From: Streptomyces sp. CB02400 | Lineage (GTDB): Bacteria; Actinomycetota; Actinomycetes; Streptomycetales; Streptomycetaceae | Assembly (NCBI RefSeq): GCF_001905725.1 | Contig: NZ_LIWB01000005.1 | Span: 310,001 to 374,000 of the forward strand | Length of the DNA stretch: 64,000 nucleotides | Reading direction: 5' to 3' | Shown here: piece by piece, positions 21,651-32,088 of the stretch | Position numbering within the stretch: position 1 is the stretch's first letter | How the letters are laid out: the number at the start of each line of letters is the position of its first letter | The notes under the pieces: model-generated | The model's input: only the letters and a program-made list of their open reading frames with translations | Database searches by the model: none | What the model was told of the DNA's origin: nothing | Made by a program: the position numbers and the translations under genes

Positions 21651-22768
21651 ACGCGCTCCACCGTCCCCTCGGCCACGGCGAACCGCGCACCCGCCAGCAC
21701 ATGGGGCACGTCGTCGTCGACCGCCGCGGTCACCAGGACCTGCTCGCCGGGCGCCACCAGCTCGGCCAGCCGCTCGCGCCGCCGCGCGTCCAGCTCGGCG
21801 AAGACGTCGTCGAGCACCAGCACCGGCTCGTTGCCCTCCGCCCGCAGCAGGTCGTAGGAGGCCAGACGGAGCGCCAGCGCGTACGACCAGGACTCGCCGT
21901 GGGAGGCGTAGCCCTTGGCGGGCAGCTGGCCCAGCTTGAGCAGCAGGTCGTCGCGGTGCGGGCCGATCAGGGTGACACCCCGCTCGATCTCCTGCTTGCG
22001 TGCCTCGGCGAGCGCGGCCATCAGCTGCTCGAAAAGGTCCTCGCGCGTGTGGGCCTCGCCGGGCGCGGACGGCTTGTACTCCAGGGCGACCGGTCCGCCG
22101 CCGGGCGCGAGCTGCTCGTACGCCTTGTCGGCCAGCGGCTGGAGCGTGGCGATCAGGTCCAGCCGCTGCGCCAGGAGCTCGGCGCCCGCACGCGCGAGGT
22201 GCTGGTCCCAGACGTCGAGCGTGGACAGGTCCAGGGTGCGGCCGCCGTGCCGGCGCGCCAGCGCGGCCGACTTCAGCAGGGTGTTGCGCTGCTTGAGCAC
22301 CCGGTCGTAGTCGGAACGGACACCGGCCATGCGCGGGGAGCGCGCGGTGATCAGCTCGTCCAGGAAGCGGCGCCGCTCACCGGGGTCGCCCTTGATCAGG
22401 GCGAGGTCCTCGGGCGCGAACAGCACCGTGCGGACGATCCCCAGCACGTCCCGGGGTCTGACCTGCGAGGACCTGTTGATGCGGGCACGGTTGGCGCGGC
22501 CCGGGTTCAGCTCCAGCTCGACGAGCTGCTGCCGCTCGCCCTGCCGGACCTGGGCCCGGACGATCGCGCGGTCGGCGCCCATGCGGACCAGCGGGGCGTC
22601 GGAGGAGACCCGGTGGCTGCCGAGGGTGGCGAGGTAGCCGACCGCCTCGACCAGGTTCGTCTTGCCCTGCCCGTTGGGTCCGACGAAGGCCGTCACCCCC
22701 GGGTCGAGCGGGACCTCGACCCGGGGATAGGACCGGAAGTCGGCCAGCGACAGATGCGTGACGTGCAT
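21647..22768 (-). CDS. recF: DNA replication and repair protein RecF
   Basis: A 373-residue SMC-like ATPase that loads RecA at gaps with RecOR. Walker A is GPNGQGKTN with Lys36, the signature-type region follows mid-protein, and Walker B is [12 protein letters not shown]. The N-terminal [14 protein letters not shown] is typical. It lies downstream of gnd and overlaps dciA by 4 nt. Confidence 0.96.
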   Translation of the reverse strand: MHVTHLSLADFRSYPRVEVPLDPGVTAFVGPNGQGKTNLVEAVGYLATLGSHRVSSDAPLVRMGADRAIVRAQVRQGERQQLVELELNPGRANRARINRSSQVRPRDVLGIVRTVLFAPEDLALIKGDPGERRRFLDELITARSPRMAGVRSDYDRVLKQRNTLLKSAALARRHGGRTLDLSTLDVWDQHLARAGAELLAQRLDLIATLQPLADKAYEQLAPGGGPVALEYKPSAPGEAHTREDLFEQLMAALAEARKQEIERGVTLIGPHRDDLLLKLGQLPAKGYASHGESWSYALALRLASYDLLRAEGNEPVLVLDDVFAELDARRRERLAELVAPGEQVLVTAAVDDDVPHVLAGARFAVAEGTVERV

Positions 22769-22856
22769 GGTCGTTCCGCCGACCTCCCCCGGCGTTGCGG
22801 ACCGCGGAAACGGTCCTGTGGATACGGTCCTGTGCGTACGGGACGTGCCCTGTGGA

Positions 22857-23732
22857 CTACTTCTTCTCGACCGCGTGGCCGCCGAACTGGTTCCGCAGCG
22901 CCGCGATCATCTTCATCTGCGGCGAGTCCTCCTGACGGGAGGCGAACCGCGCGAACAGCGAGGCGGTGATCGCCGGCAGCGGGACCGCGTTGTCGATGGC
23001 GGCCTCCACAGTCCAGCGTCCCTCACCGGAGTCCTGTGCAAAACCCCGGAGCCCGTCCAGGTGCTCGTCCTCGTCCAGGGCGTTCACCGCGAGGTCGAGC
23101 AGCCAGGAGCGGATGACGGTGCCCTCCTGCCAGGAGCGGAACACCTCCCGGACGTCGGTCACCGAGTCGACCTTCTCCAGGAGCTCCCAGCCCTCGGCGT
23201 AGGCCTGCATCATGGCGTACTCGATGCCGTTATGGACCATCTTCGCGAAGTGGCCCGCACCGACCTTGCCCGCGTGCACCGAGCCGAAGTCGCCCTCCGG
23301 CTTGAGGGCGTCGAACACCGGCTGCACCTTGGCGACGTTCTCCTTGTCACCGCCGTACATCAGCGCGTAGCCGTTCTCCAGGCCCCAGACGCCGCCCGAG
23401 ACGCCGCAGTCGACGAAGCCGATGCCCTTGGCCGCCAGCTCCTCGGCGTGCTTCTCGTCGTCCGTCCAGCGGGAGTTGCCGCCGTCCACGACGACGTCCC
23501 CCGGCTCGAGCAGCTCGGCGAGCTCGTCGATCGTGGACTGGGTCGGCCCGCCCGCCGGAACCATCACCCACACCACACGGGGGCCGCTGAGCTTGTCCAC
23601 AAGCTCCCGCAGGCTGTGGACATCGGCGAGGTCCGGGTTGCGGTCGTATCCGAGGACGGTGTGACCCGCGCGGCGAATCCGCTCGCGCATGTTGCCGCCC
23701 ATCTTGCCGAGGCCGACGAGACCGAGCTCCAT
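22857..23732 (-). CDS. gnd: 6-phosphogluconate dehydrogenase, decarboxylating (short form)
   Basis: A 291-residue enzyme of the short NAD/NADP-dependent class. The Rossmann motif is [12 protein letters not shown], the substrate region [19 protein letters not shown], and the catalytic lysine motif [15 protein letters not shown]. It oxidatively decarboxylates 6-phosphogluconate to ribulose 5-phosphate in the pentose phosphate pathway. It sits between dnaN and recF, an arrangement also seen in some mycobacteria. The length (about 300) matches the short family rather than the 470-residue one. Confidence 0.94.
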   Translation of the reverse strand: MELGLVGLGKMGGNMRERIRRAGHTVLGYDRNPDLADVHSLRELVDKLSGPRVVWVMVPAGGPTQSTIDELAELLEPGDVVVDGGNSRWTDDEKHAEELAAKGIGFVDCGVSGGVWGLENGYALMYGGDKENVAKVQPVFDALKPEGDFGSVHAGKVGAGHFAKMVHNGIEYAMMQAYAEGWELLEKVDSVTDVREVFRSWQEGTVIRSWLLDLAVNALDEDEHLDGLRGFAQDSGEGRWTVEAAIDNAVPLPAITASLFARFASRQEDSPQMKMIAALRNQFGGHAVEKK

Positions 23733-23873
23733 CAGTTGTGATCCTTAGGTATGCGACGTGGCGTGACGGCACGTACGTGCCGGCGTCCGAGCCTAAACCC
23801 GGACGCCCGCGCACATCTGTGGGCATACGCGCTCATACGCAGCCCTCACCTGCGGCTTTGCTCGGAACGACGG

Positions 23874-25004
23874 TCAGCCGCTGAGCCGCACCGGCATGAT
23901 CAGGTACTTGTAGGCGTCGTCCGCCTCCGCGTCCACCGCCGGACGGCCGCTGAGCAGCGCCGGCTTGGTGGACGTGGTGAAGGACAGCTGGGCCACCGGG
24001 GAGTCGATGGCGCTCAGGCCGTCCAGCAGGAACGTCGGGTTGAAGGCGATCGAGATGTCGTCGCCCTCCAGCTGGGCGTCGACCCTTTCCACAGCCTGTG
24101 CGTCGTCGCTGGAACCGGCCTCCAGGATGAGCACGCCCTGCTCGAAGCTCAGCCGCACCGGGGTGTTGCGCTCGGCGACCAGGGCCACGCGCTTGACGGC
24201 CTCCACGAAGGGGGCGGTCTCGATCACGGCGACGCTGTTGAACTCGGTCGGGAACAGCGTGCGGTACTTCGGGAGGTCGCCCTCCAGCAGACGCGTGGTG
24301 GTACGGCGGCCGGCGCCCTCGAAACCGATCAGGCCCTCGCCCGCGCCCGAGCCGGACAGCGCCAGGATCACCTGGTCACCGCTGGTCAGCGCCTTGGCGG
24401 TGTCCTGGAGCGTCTTGGCGGGCACCAGGGCGACCGCGGAGACCTCCGGGTTCTCCGGCTTCCACAGGAACTCGCGGACCGCGAAGCGGTAGCGGTCGGT
24501 GGAGGCCAGCGTGACGGTGTCGCCCTCGATCTCGATGCGCACACCGGTGAGGACGGGCAGCGTGTCGTCACGGCCGGCCGCGATGGCGACCTGCTGCACG
24601 GCGGAGGCGAAGACCTCGCCGGGGACCGTGCCCGTCGCGTTCGGCATCTGCGGCAGGGCCGGGTACTCCTCCACAGGCAGTGTGTGGAGTGTGAACCGCG
24701 AGGAGCCGCAGACCACCGTCGCCCGTACACCGTCTGTGGAAATCTCCACCGGCCGGTTGGGGAGGGCGCGGCAGATGTCGGCCAGCAGCCGGCCCGAGAC
24801 GAGGACCGTGCCCTCCTCCTCGACCTCCGTCTCCACCGACACCCGCGCGGAGACCTCGTAGTCGAAGCTGGACAGGCTCAGCTGGCCGTCCTCGGCCTTC
24901 AGGAGCAGGCCGGCGAGGACAGGGGCCGGCGGACGGGCCGGGAGGCTGCGCGCCGCCCAGGCCACTGCCTCCGCGAGTACGTCGCGTTCCACCCGGATCT
25001 TCAC
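23874..25004 (-). CDS. dnaN: DNA polymerase III sliding clamp (beta subunit)
   Basis: A 376-residue clamp. It begins VKIRVERDVLAEAVAW; the three-domain repeat is visible with LPVLTGVRIE in the middle and ends YLIMPVRLSG, the conserved C-terminus that helps form the partner-binding pocket. GTG at 25004 is preceded by a strong GGAGG. The open frame extends over oriC to 25892, but that extension has no clamp similarity and crosses many DnaA boxes. Confidence 0.97.
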   Translation of the reverse strand: MKIRVERDVLAEAVAWAARSLPARPPAPVLAGLLLKAEDGQLSLSSFDYEVSARVSVETEVEEEGTVLVSGRLLADICRALPNRPVEISTDGVRATVVCGSSRFTLHTLPVEEYPALPQMPNATGTVPGEVFASAVQQVAIAAGRDDTLPVLTGVRIEIEGDTVTLASTDRYRFAVREFLWKPENPEVSAVALVPAKTLQDTAKALTSGDQVILALSGSGAGEGLIGFEGAGRRTTTRLLEGDLPKYRTLFPTEFNSVAVIETAPFVEAVKRVALVAERNTPVRLSFEQGVLILEAGSSDDAQAVERVDAQLEGDDISIAFNPTFLLDGLSAIDSPVAQLSFTTSTKPALLSGRPAVDAEADDAYKYLIMPVRLSG

Positions 25005-25139
25005 TGTTGCCGCCTCCTGCTGTTGCCGGCGCTTCTCGCCCTGCCTGGCTTTCGTCGTCTGACTCGGTGTCGTCGGTCCCGGTGAGGGGAAGGACACCGG
25101 GAACAGTCTGACGCACCGCACTGACAGTAGGTGCCCCTC

Positions 25140-25760
25140 GGGGTCAAGTCGTGACGAGTGGCAGTCGGGGCCGAGACACCGAGTTGTGCACAGGGCCCCC
25201 TTCGAAACGGATTCCTCGCTCTCTCTAGTTGGGAGTAGTAGTAGGGCCTGTGGATACCGTGGATAACCTCGTTTCCGCAGGTCAGGTTGGGGATTTTGTC
25301 CACGGGCCCTGTGGGTGGAGGCCGTGGACAACTGGGCCTCTCTGTGGAGAACAGAAAGTTCTGCACATCCCGTACACAGGGAGGGGCGAGTTCTCCCCAG
25401 CTCCGTCCCCAGGTTTGAGGCTCTTTCCCACAGGCCCCTTCGGCAGCTCGGTGTGACGCCTTTCACTCGCCACGGTGAGAGAGTGCGTTGTGTTGCCGAA
25501 CAGTGGACAGCCATGTGGAGAACCGGGCGATCACTGGGGACAACCACCTCCAGCCTGTGGGTTGCCCGTGGACAACTCGGTGCACAGGTTGTGGGCCTCC
25601 AGTTTGCCCACAGCCTGTGGAGATCGTTTTTCCACGTATCCACAGCCCGCTGAACTGGCCCGATGGCTCCTCGACAGGCTGCCCTGTGGACAAGATCGGG
25701 ACAACTTCCCGGTCCCCAGGATGTGGACGGGAAAAAGTCACCGAATCTGTGGAGGAAGGC
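25140..25760. other. oriC: Chromosomal replication origin oriC with many DnaA boxes
   Basis: About 620 nt between dnaN and dnaA packed with 9-mers close to TTGTCCACA in both orientations. Examples: 25184 (TTGTGCACA), 25249 (complement GTATCCACA), 25296 (TTGTCCACG), 25323 and 25567 (complement TTGTCCACG), 25343 and 25514 (complement TTCTCCACA), 25604 (TTGCCCACA), 25636 (GTATCCACA), 25685 (TGTGGACAA, perfect consensus complement). I count about 15-19 depending on mismatch tolerance. No clear AT-rich unwinding element is visible. Location and density make the call secure; exact borders are approximate. Confidence 0.96.
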
Positions 25761-25897
25761 CGTAACCCGGCTTCGAAATCGAACAGCGCCGAGGTGCTCC
25801 ATGAGGAGGCGAGGCGCCCCGGGCCGCGGCGAGGGCGCCCTCGGACCGCTCCAGGACACGTCAAGAGCGCCCTCGGATCGCCCGCGCGACACGAAAA

Positions 25898-25925
25898 GGC
25901 GCCCCCGGATCGCTCCAGGGGCGCC
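25898..25925 (-). terminator. Terminator of dnaA
   Basis: GGCGCCCC and GGA pair with TCC and GGGGCGCC around TCGC, with one mismatch. On the minus strand it runs into TTTTCG, 32 nt past the dnaA stop. Confidence 0.75.
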
Positions 25926-25956
25926 CTCGACGGAGTCCGTCCGGCCTGCGGGCCGC

Positions 25957-27942
25957 TCAGCCGGCCTTGATGCGGTTGGTGAGCTCGGTGACCTGGTTGT
26001 AGATGGAGCGCCGCTCGGCCATCAGATTGCGGATCTTCCGGTCGGCGTGCATCACCGTGGTGTGGTCGCGGCCGCCGAACAGCGCGCCGATCTTCGGCAG
26101 CGACAGGTCCGTCAGCTCACGGCACAGGTACATGGCGATCTGGCGGGCCGTCACCAGCTGCCGGCCCCGGGAACTGCCGCACAGGTCCTCGACCGTGAGG
26201 CCGAAGTAGTCGGCCGTGGCGCCCATGATGGCCGTCGAGGTGATCTCCGGCGTCGAGTCGTCACCGCCGGGCATCAGGTCCTTGAGGACGATCTCCGTCA
26301 GGCCCAGGTCCACCGGCTGCCGGTTGAGCGAGGCGAACGCCGTCACCCGGATCAGCGCGCCCTCCAGCTCACGGATGTTCCGCGAGATCCGGGAGGCGAT
26401 GAACTCCAGCACCTCCGGCGGGGCGTTGAGCTGCTCCTGCACCGCCTTCTTGCGCAGGATCGCGATGCGCGTCTCCAGCTCCGGCGGCTGGACGTCGGTG
26501 ATCAGACCCCACTCGAAACGGTTCCGCAGCCGGTCCTCCAGCGTGACCAGCTGCTTGGGCGGCCGGTCGCTGGAGAGCACGATCTGCTTGTTGGCGTTGT
26601 GGAGCGTGTTGAAGGTGTGGAAGAACTCCTCCTGCGTCGACTCCTTGTCCGCCAGGAACTGGATGTCGTCGACGAGCAGGATGTCCATCTCGCGGTACCG
26701 CTTGCGGAAGCTGTCGCCCTTGCCGTCGCGGATGGAGTTGATGAACTCGTTGGTGAACTCTTCCGAGCTCACGTACCGCACGCGCGTGCCGGGGTACAGG
26801 CTCCGCGCGTAGTGCCCGATCGCGTGCAGCAGATGGGTCTTGCCGAGCCCGGACTCCCCGTAGATGAACAGCGGGTTGTAGGCCTTCGCCGGTGCCTCGG
26901 CGACGGCGACCGCGGCCGCGTGCGCGAAGCGGTTGGACGCGCCGATGACGAACGTGTCGAAGAGGTACTTCGGGTTCAGCCGCGCGGTCGGCTCACCGGG
27001 GCCGGCCGCCGGTGCCGGCTGCGCCGCCAGCGGACCGGGCGCGCCGGTGGTGGGCAGGTTCGGACCCACGGGGCCGCCGCGGTGGACGTGCCCGGAGCCG
27101 GAGGGCGGGTCGGGCAGCTCGCGGCGCCTGGCGTCGCGCTGGTCGTAGTCGCCGCGTGACGTGTCGTAGTCGGAGCGCTGCTGGTCGTAGGACGGCCGGT
27201 CCGTGGGCTGCGGACGGTAGTCCTGTGCGGGCGGGCCGCCGCCGTAACCGTCCTGCGAGCCGTACGAGTCCTGGGATCCGTAGGTGTCCTGCGAGCCGTA
27301 GGTGTCCTGCGGGGGTGTGGCGTACGGGTCCCGCTCCGGGAAGCCGAGGCGCTGCTGCTGCCAGCCGTACTCCTCCTGCGCCGGCCGCGGCCAGGCGCCG
27401 GGCTCCGGACGCTGGTACTCCGACGGGTAGGCGGGGCGGGCGGTGGGCAGCTGGTCACCGGAGGGGCCCTGCTGCTGGTCGGTACGGCGGCGGCCGTAGC
27501 TCTCGTATCCCTCGTAGCCGTCGTACGGATCGCGCTCCTGCCGGTCGGACCGCTCCAGGTGATCGGGGCGGTCGGGGCGCTCGGGGCGTTCCTGGCGGAC
27601 GGCCGGAAGCTCGGGCTCCTCGTAGCGCGGCTGGGGGCGGGGCGCCGGTGGGGGCGAGGGTTCGCCGGCGGTGTCGTCGACGGTGATCGCGATGCGGATC
27701 GGGCGTCCGCACTCGCGGCTCAGGCTCTCGCTGACGACGGGGGCGAGGCGGCCCTCGAGCACGCCCTTCGCGAACTCGTTGGGCACGGCGAGCAGCGCGG
27801 TGTCGGCGACGAGTGCCAGCGGCTGGCAGCGCCGGATCCAGTGCTCGTCCTTGCCCTCGACCCCCTGTCCGCGGCCCTCCCCGAGGAGCTGCTCCAGTAC
27901 GCGTGGCCACACTGCGGCAAGATCGGCAGGTACGTCAGCCAC
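25957..27942 (-). CDS. dnaA: Chromosomal replication initiator DnaA
   Basis: A 661-residue protein. Domain I (about 1-90) starts [20 protein letters not shown] very long Pro/Gln/Tyr/Arg-rich domain II (about 90-315), typical of Streptomyces, contains a YGSQD(T/S/G) repeat. The AAA+ domain has Walker [16 protein letters not shown] and Walker [11 protein letters not shown]. The DNA-binding domain ends with [19 protein letters not shown], the DnaA signature. It binds the boxes in oriC and drives unwinding. GTG start at 27942. Two inverted DnaA boxes in its upstream region suggest autoregulation. Confidence 0.98.
   Translation of the reverse strand: MADVPADLAAVWPRVLEQLLGEGRGQGVEGKDEHWIRRCQPLALVADTALLAVPNEFAKGVLEGRLAPVVSESLSRECGRPIRIAITVDDTAGEPSPPPAPRPQPRYEEPELPAVRQERPERPDRPDHLERSDRQERDPYDGYEGYESYGRRRTDQQQGPSGDQLPTARPAYPSEYQRPEPGAWPRPAQEEYGWQQQRLGFPERDPYATPPQDTYGSQDTYGSQDSYGSQDGYGGGPPAQDYRPQPTDRPSYDQQRSDYDTSRGDYDQRDARRRELPDPPSGSGHVHRGGPVGPNLPTTGAPGPLAAQPAPAAGPGEPTARLNPKYLFDTFVIGASNRFAHAAAVAVAEAPAKAYNPLFIYGESGLGKTHLLHAIGHYARSLYPGTRVRYVSSEEFTNEFINSIRDGKGDSFRKRYREMDILLVDDIQFLADKESTQEEFFHTFNTLHNANKQIVLSSDRPPKQLVTLEDRLRNRFEWGLITDVQPPELETRIAILRKKAVQEQLNAPPEVLEFIASRISRNIRELEGALIRVTAFASLNRQPVDLGLTEIVLKDLMPGGDDSTPEITSTAIMGATADYFGLTVEDLCGSSRGRQLVTARQIAMYLCRELTDLSLPKIGALFGGRDHTTVMHADRKIRNLMAERRSIYNQVTELTNRIKAG
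27247..27300 (-). repeat. Three 18-bp tandem repeats in the dnaA linker
   Basis: Units 27247-27264, 27265-27282 and 27283-27300 each encode YGSQD plus G, S or T in domain II of DnaA. The units differ at a few positions. Confidence 0.85.
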
Positions 27943-28334
27943 AGGGCACGCTCTCTCACAGGTCCTTCGATCGTGTGATGCGGAGGACGGGTCGGGATGT
28001 GAATCGGGTGGTGGGGGGATTAAGGAAACGACTCGTCAAGGGAACGAACCGGAGTCAAGCCACGGTAGTCAGCGCGGCCGGTACGGTTCAAGTTGTTGTC
28101 CCCAGGCTGTGGACAAGTGTCCCCCAGTCGTCGCCGGTTTGACCGAATGGCGCAGCCGCGCGTACCGTGACCAGGTCGAGTTGTCGATGGCTGCTGCCGC
28201 CTGCCTCCGATGGGCACAGATCACGCAAGGTGATCGGTCAGCGGTGCACTCGGGCGTAACGCGAGCTACTCGTGGGCGCACGGTGACAGCCAGGACGGCA
28301 CCCCGCAAACACCGAGTCTTTCTGGAGCCCCCGA
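27943..28334. other. dnaA-rpmH divergent promoter region
   Basis: A 392-nt region holding the dnaA (minus) and rpmH (plus) promoters. It contains the paired DnaA boxes listed separately and no ORF I believe in. Promoter hexamers for rpmH could not be fixed by eye. Confidence 0.6.
28096..28116. promoter_or_regulatory. Two inverted DnaA boxes upstream of dnaA
   Basis: TTGTCCCCA (28096-28104) faces TGTGGACAA (28108-28116, perfect consensus complement) with 3 nt between. They lie about 155 nt upstream of the dnaA start. Boxes of opposite orientation at the dnaA promoter are known in Streptomyces and fit autoregulation by DnaA. Confidence 0.75.
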
Positions 28335-28472
28335 GTGAGCAAGCGCACCTTCCAGCCGAACAACCGTCGTCGCGCCAAGACCCACGGCTTCCGGCTGCGT
28401 ATGCGCACCCGTGCCGGCCGCGCGATTCTCGCGTCCCGCCGCAGCAAGGGTCGCGCCCGTCTGTCCGCCTGA
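28335..28472 (+). CDS. rpmH: 50S ribosomal protein L34
   Basis: A 45-residue very basic protein beginning [20 protein letters not shown] and ending SKGRARLSA, the standard L34 sequence. GTG at 28335 with GGAG 7 nt upstream. It is first in the rpmH-rnpA-yidD-yidC-khpB-rsmG run and divergent from dnaA, the most conserved arrangement around bacterial origins. Confidence 0.98.
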   Translation: MSKRTFQPNNRRRAKTHGFRLRMRTRAGRAILASRRSKGRARLSA

Positions 28473-28493
28473 TCCCGGTCAGGTCATGACGTC

Positions 28494-28865
28494 GTGCTGC
28501 CCACCGAGAACCGGCTGAGGCGGCGCGAGGACTTCGCGACCGCGGTACGACGAGGGCGCCGGGCAGGAAGCCGGCATCTCGTCGTCCATCTTCGTAGCGG
28601 TGCCACGGACCCGCATGCGCCTGGGGAGAGCGCTCCCCCGTCGTGTGCGGGTTTCGTCGTGAGCAAGGCCGTGGGCGGTGCGGTGGTGCGCAACAAGGTG
28701 AAGCGCAGGCTTCGCCATCTGATGCGCGAGCGAGTCGACCAGTTGCCCCCCGGTAGCCTGGTAGTCGTACGAGCGCTGCCCGGTGCGGGTGACGCCGACC
28801 ATGCACAACTGGCCCGAGACCTGGATGCCGCCCTGCGGCGGCTGCTGGGAGGGGGCGCGCGATGA
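28494..28865 (+). CDS. rnpA: Ribonuclease P protein component
   Basis: A 123-residue basic protein with [20 protein letters not shown] and the family signature [14 protein letters not shown]. It supports the RNase P RNA in tRNA 5' processing. GTG start 21 nt after rpmH; its stop overlaps the yidD start (ATGA). Confidence 0.96.
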   Translation: MLPTENRLRRREDFATAVRRGRRAGSRHLVVHLRSGATDPHAPGESAPPSCAGFVVSKAVGGAVVRNKVKRRLRHLMRERVDQLPPGSLVVVRALPGAGDADHAQLARDLDAALRRLLGGGAR

Positions 28866-29236
28866 AGTACCCGCTGCTGGTTCTGATCAAGATCTACCAG
28901 TGGACGATCAGTCCGCTGCTGGGACCGGTGTGCAGGTACTACCCGTCGTGTTCCCACTACGGCTACACGGCCATCGACCGGCACGGTGCCATCAAGGGCA
29001 CAGCGCTCACGGCCTGGCGCATCCTCCGGTGCAATCCGTGGTCGCCGGGTGGTGTGGACCATGTTCCGCCGCGCAAGCGTCCGCGGTGGCACGAAATGCT
29101 GCGTGACGCCTGGCGTGCACGCAGGGGCGGGACCTCCGCCGCCGAACCGGCCACCGAGGGGCGGACCTCTCCCACAGGTCCGACGAGCCCTTCGAGCCCG
29201 GCCGCAGAGACCCCGTCCCATGCCCAAGGAGCATGA
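28862..29236 (+). CDS. yidD: Membrane protein insertion efficiency factor YidD
   Basis: A 124-residue protein with the YidD core ([31 protein letters not shown], then [16 protein letters not shown]) in the first 80 residues and an unstructured Ser/Pro/Thr tail longer than usual. Thought to help YidC-dependent insertion. It overlaps rnpA by 4 nt, and yidC starts 3 nt downstream. Confidence 0.95.
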   Translation: MKYPLLVLIKIYQWTISPLLGPVCRYYPSCSHYGYTAIDRHGAIKGTALTAWRILRCNPWSPGGVDHVPPRKRPRWHEMLRDAWRARRGGTSAAEPATEGRTSPTGPTSPSSPAAETPSHAQGA

Positions 29237-29239
29237 TCA

Positions 29240-30493
29240 GTGGACACGATTGCCAGCCTCTTCAGCTTCATCACGACACCTGTCTCCTGGGTCATCGTCC
29301 AGTTCCACAAGGTGTACGGCGCCATTTTCGGCCCTGACACCGGTTGGGCCTGGGGCCTGTCCATCGTGTCCCTGGTGATTCTGATCCGTATCTGCCTGAT
29401 CCCGCTCTTCGTGAAGCAGATCAAGGCGACGCGCGCGATGCAGACGCTCCAGCCGGAGATGAAGAAGATCCAGGAGCGCTACAAGAACGACCGGCAGCGC
29501 CAGTCCGAAGAGATGATGAAGCTGTACAAGGAGACGGGCACCAACCCGCTCTCCTCGTGCCTTCCCATCCTGGCGCAGTCACCGTTCTTCTTCGCCCTCT
29601 ACCACGTGCTCAACAGCATCGCGTCGAACGACACCATCGGTGTGATCAACGAGCGCCTGCTGGAAAGCGCGCAGAAGGCCCACATCTTCGGTGCCCCGCT
29701 CGCGGCGAAGTTCACGGACAGCGCGGACAAGGTCGAGGCGCTCAACTCCTCGCTGACCGATGTGCGTGTCGTCACGGCCATCATGATCGTCCTGATGTCG
29801 CTGTCGCAGTTCTACACGCAGCGCCAGCTGATGACGAAGAACGTCGATACCACGGTGAAGACGCCGTTCATGCAGCAGCAGAAGATGCTGATGTACGTCT
29901 TCCCCATCATCTTCGCCGTCTTCGGCATCAACTTCCCGGTCGGTGTCCTCGTCTACTGGCTGACCACCAACGTGTGGACCATGGGCCAGCAGATGTACGT
30001 CATCCACAACAACCCCACGCCGGGTTCCAAGGCCCAGGCCGCGTACCTGGAGCGCCTCTCCAAGAGCGTCTCCAAGCACGGCAAGACCCGCGGCCGCGGT
30101 GAGCGCGCCATCGTCAAGGCCATCGTCGCCAAGGGCCGGGACCGTAACGAGTACGAGCGCAAGTTCGTCAACGGTCTGAACAAGGAGGGCCTCGCGGCCC
30201 AGGCCGACGGCACGGTGATCAAGAGCGAGAGCACGGCCGCCGCCCAGGCCGAGGACGCGGCCGCCGCCAAGCGGCAGCAGCCCAAGCGGCAGACCAAGTC
30301 CCAGCGCCAGTCCGGCACGGCCAAGGCGGCCGGTGAGCCCACCTCGCTGACCAAGTCCGACGAGCCCGAGGACGCCAAGCCCGCCGGCCCCGCCAAGAAG
30401 GACAACGCCAAGTCCGCCGGCAGTACCCGCAGCAGGGCCCAGTCCGGGCAGCGCAAGGGTCCGCAGCGGCCCAAGTCCCCGTCCAAGAAGTAA
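29240..30493 (+). CDS. yidC: Membrane protein insertase YidC
   Basis: A 417-residue Oxa1/YidC-family protein. A first membrane segment near residues 10-25 is followed by the cytoplasmic hairpin ([20 protein letters not shown]...[13 protein letters not shown]) and four more membrane segments, including [28 protein letters not shown] long Lys/Ala/Gln-rich C-terminal tail (about 270-417) is probably the ribosome-binding extension. GTG at 29240 with AAGGAG upstream. Confidence 0.96.
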   Translation: MDTIASLFSFITTPVSWVIVQFHKVYGAIFGPDTGWAWGLSIVSLVILIRICLIPLFVKQIKATRAMQTLQPEMKKIQERYKNDRQRQSEEMMKLYKETGTNPLSSCLPILAQSPFFFALYHVLNSIASNDTIGVINERLLESAQKAHIFGAPLAAKFTDSADKVEALNSSLTDVRVVTAIMIVLMSLSQFYTQRQLMTKNVDTTVKTPFMQQQKMLMYVFPIIFAVFGINFPVGVLVYWLTTNVWTMGQQMYVIHNNPTPGSKAQAAYLERLSKSVSKHGKTRGRGERAIVKAIVAKGRDRNEYERKFVNGLNKEGLAAQADGTVIKSESTAAAQAEDAAAAKRQQPKRQTKSQRQSGTAKAAGEPTSLTKSDEPEDAKPAGPAKKDNAKSAGSTRSRAQSGQRKGPQRPKSPSKK

Positions 30494-30508
30494 GAAGGAG
30501 TCCATCCC

Positions 30509-31021
30509 GTGACGGAAGGCACCACCTCCGCCGCTGCCGAGGGCGCAGACACCCTGACCCGCCTGGAGCAGGAGGGCGAGATCGCGGCGGACTATCTGGA
30601 GGGTCTGCTCGACATCGCCGACCTCGACGGCGACATCGACATGGACGTCGAGGCCGACCGCGCCTCCGTCTCGATCATCAGCGACACGGGCAGCCGTGAC
30701 CTGCAGAAGCTGGTGGGCCGTGACGGTGAGGTGCTGGAGGCGCTCCAGGAGCTCACGCGTCTGGCCGTGCACCGGGAGACCGGGGACCGCAGCCGTCTCA
30801 TGCTCGACATCGCCGGCTACCGGGCCAAGAAGCGGACTGAGCTGTCCGAGCTGGGCGCCAAGGCCGCGTCCGAGGCCAAGAGCAGCGGCAAGGCCGTGAG
30901 GCTGGACCCGATGACGCCGTTCGAGCGCAAGGTCGTGCACGACGCGGTCAAGACGGCCGGCCTGCGCAGCGAGTCCGAGGGCGAGGAGCCGCAGCGCTTC
31001 GTCGTCGTGCTTCCCGCCTGA
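30509..31021 (+). CDS. khpB: RNA-binding protein KhpB/Jag (R3H domain)
   Basis: A 170-residue cytoplasmic protein: an acidic start, a KH-like domain (about 30-100, DLQKLVGRDGEVLEALQELTRLAV), then an R3H domain ending MTPFERKVVHDAV...RFVVVLPA. There is no Jag-N domain, as usual in actinobacteria. It binds RNA and is linked to cell-wall and division control in other Gram-positives. GTG with AAGGAG, 15 nt after yidC. Confidence 0.92.
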   Translation: MTEGTTSAAAEGADTLTRLEQEGEIAADYLEGLLDIADLDGDIDMDVEADRASVSIISDTGSRDLQKLVGRDGEVLEALQELTRLAVHRETGDRSRLMLDIAGYRAKKRTELSELGAKAASEAKSSGKAVRLDPMTPFERKVVHDAVKTAGLRSESEGEEPQRFVVVLPA

Positions 31022-31038
31022 TCGGCCCTACGTTCCAC

Positions 31039-31067
31039 CGGCCCCGTCTGTTGCGCAGACGGGGCCG
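31039..31067 (+). terminator. Terminator after khpB
   Basis: Perfect 12-bp stem (CGGCCCCGTCTG) with a 5-nt loop, then AACTTTGT. It separates the rpmH-khpB run from rsmG. Confidence 0.85.
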
Positions 31068-31143
31068 AACTTTGTCAGCCTGATAGTTCTGTGGTTCTGG
31101 TGTCGACGCCCGGTGTCGGCACGGTACGGAAGGACGGTCCCCC

Positions 31144-31860
31144 GTGACGGAGGCAGCGGAGCTTCCCCCCGCGCCCGAGCAGGCACGCGAGGTGTTCGGA
31201 GATCGCTTCGAGGACGCGGTCCGGTACGCGGAGCTGCTCGCCGAGGCGGGCGTGCAGCGCGGCTTGATCGGGCCGCGTGAGGTGCCCCGCCTGTGGGAGC
31301 GGCATCTGCTGAACTGTGCGGTGCTCTCAGAGGTCGTGCCCGAGGGGGTGACGGTGTGTGATGTGGGCTCGGGTGCCGGCCTGCCGGGCATCCCCCTGGC
31401 ACTGGTCCGGGAGGACATCAAGATCACTCTGCTGGAGCCGCTGCTCCGGCGTACCAACTTTCTGACCGAGGTCGTCGAGCTGCTCGGACTGGACCACGTG
31501 ACGGTCGTACGTGGCCGGGCCGAGGAGGTCATGGGGAAGCTGCCTCCGGTGCACGTGGTGACTGCTCGCGCCGTGGCTCCGCTCGACCGCCTCGCCACAT
31601 GGGGCATCCCTCTGCTGCGGCCCTACGGCGAGATGCTGGCGCTCAAGGGCGACACCGCCGAGGAGGAGCTGAAGAGCGCGGCGACGGCGCTGAGCAAGCT
31701 CGGTGCCGTGGAGACATCCATCGCGCATGTGGGCGAGGGCGTCGTGGATCCGATGTCCACGGTGGTGCGGGTCGAGGTCGGCGAGAGTCCGGGCGGTGTG
31801 CGGTTCGCGGCGAAGCGCGCGAAGGCCGCCCGTACGGGACGGGCCCGACGCCGGCGCTGA
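31144..31860 (+). CDS. rsmG: 16S rRNA (guanine527-N7)-methyltransferase RsmG
   Basis: A 238-residue SAM-dependent methyltransferase (GidB). Motif I is VCDVGSGAGLPGIPLAL, with RHLLNCAVLSE before it and VTARAVAPLDRLATW and GEMLALKGD after. It modifies G527 of 16S rRNA; loss gives low-level streptomycin resistance and can raise antibiotic output in Streptomyces. GTG at 31144 with GGAAGGA upstream. Confidence 0.96.
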   Translation: MTEAAELPPAPEQAREVFGDRFEDAVRYAELLAEAGVQRGLIGPREVPRLWERHLLNCAVLSEVVPEGVTVCDVGSGAGLPGIPLALVREDIKITLLEPLLRRTNFLTEVVELLGLDHVTVVRGRAEEVMGKLPPVHVVTARAVAPLDRLATWGIPLLRPYGEMLALKGDTAEEELKSAATALSKLGAVETSIAHVGEGVVDPMSTVVRVEVGESPGGVRFAAKRAKAARTGRARRRR

Positions 31861-31943
31861 GGGCCGGACGTACTCCACACAAGCTGCCGAACCCATGCAT
31901 GCCGGAGTGTCGCGGCAGTGCCGCCCCGGCCGCTGTGCATCGT

Positions 31944-31957
31944 GTTTCACGTGAAAC
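31944..31957. promoter_or_regulatory. parS: parS site 3
   Basis: Perfect GTTTCACGTGAAAC in the rsmG-parA gap, about 195 nt before the chosen parA start, so ParB bound here could also affect parAB transcription. Confidence 0.95.
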
Positions 31958-32088
31958 GTCGCTCACTGCTGCACGGCATCATCAGTCGGGGCCGCGCCGC
32001 GGCCGAACCCCGTGACCGGAAGCCCCTCGGTTCGCTCGGAGAGGCTCCTGTTCCCGACGAGACACCGGCCTCCTCAAGAGGTATGGAG

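Noticed and set aside
22810..22858. Further DnaA boxes between recF and gnd
   Set aside because: TGTGGATAC and TGTGGACTA each carry a mismatch and stand almost alone; not enough to call a cluster.
25005..25892. N-terminal extension of dnaN reaching through oriC
   Set aside because: No clamp similarity, crosses the DnaA boxes, and a strong ribosome site precedes the GTG at 25004.
25790..25930. Short direct-repeat or CRISPR-like array downstream of dnaA
   Set aside because: GCGCCCTCGGA-type words recur, but spacing is irregular and the copies are explained by the terminator and GC bias.
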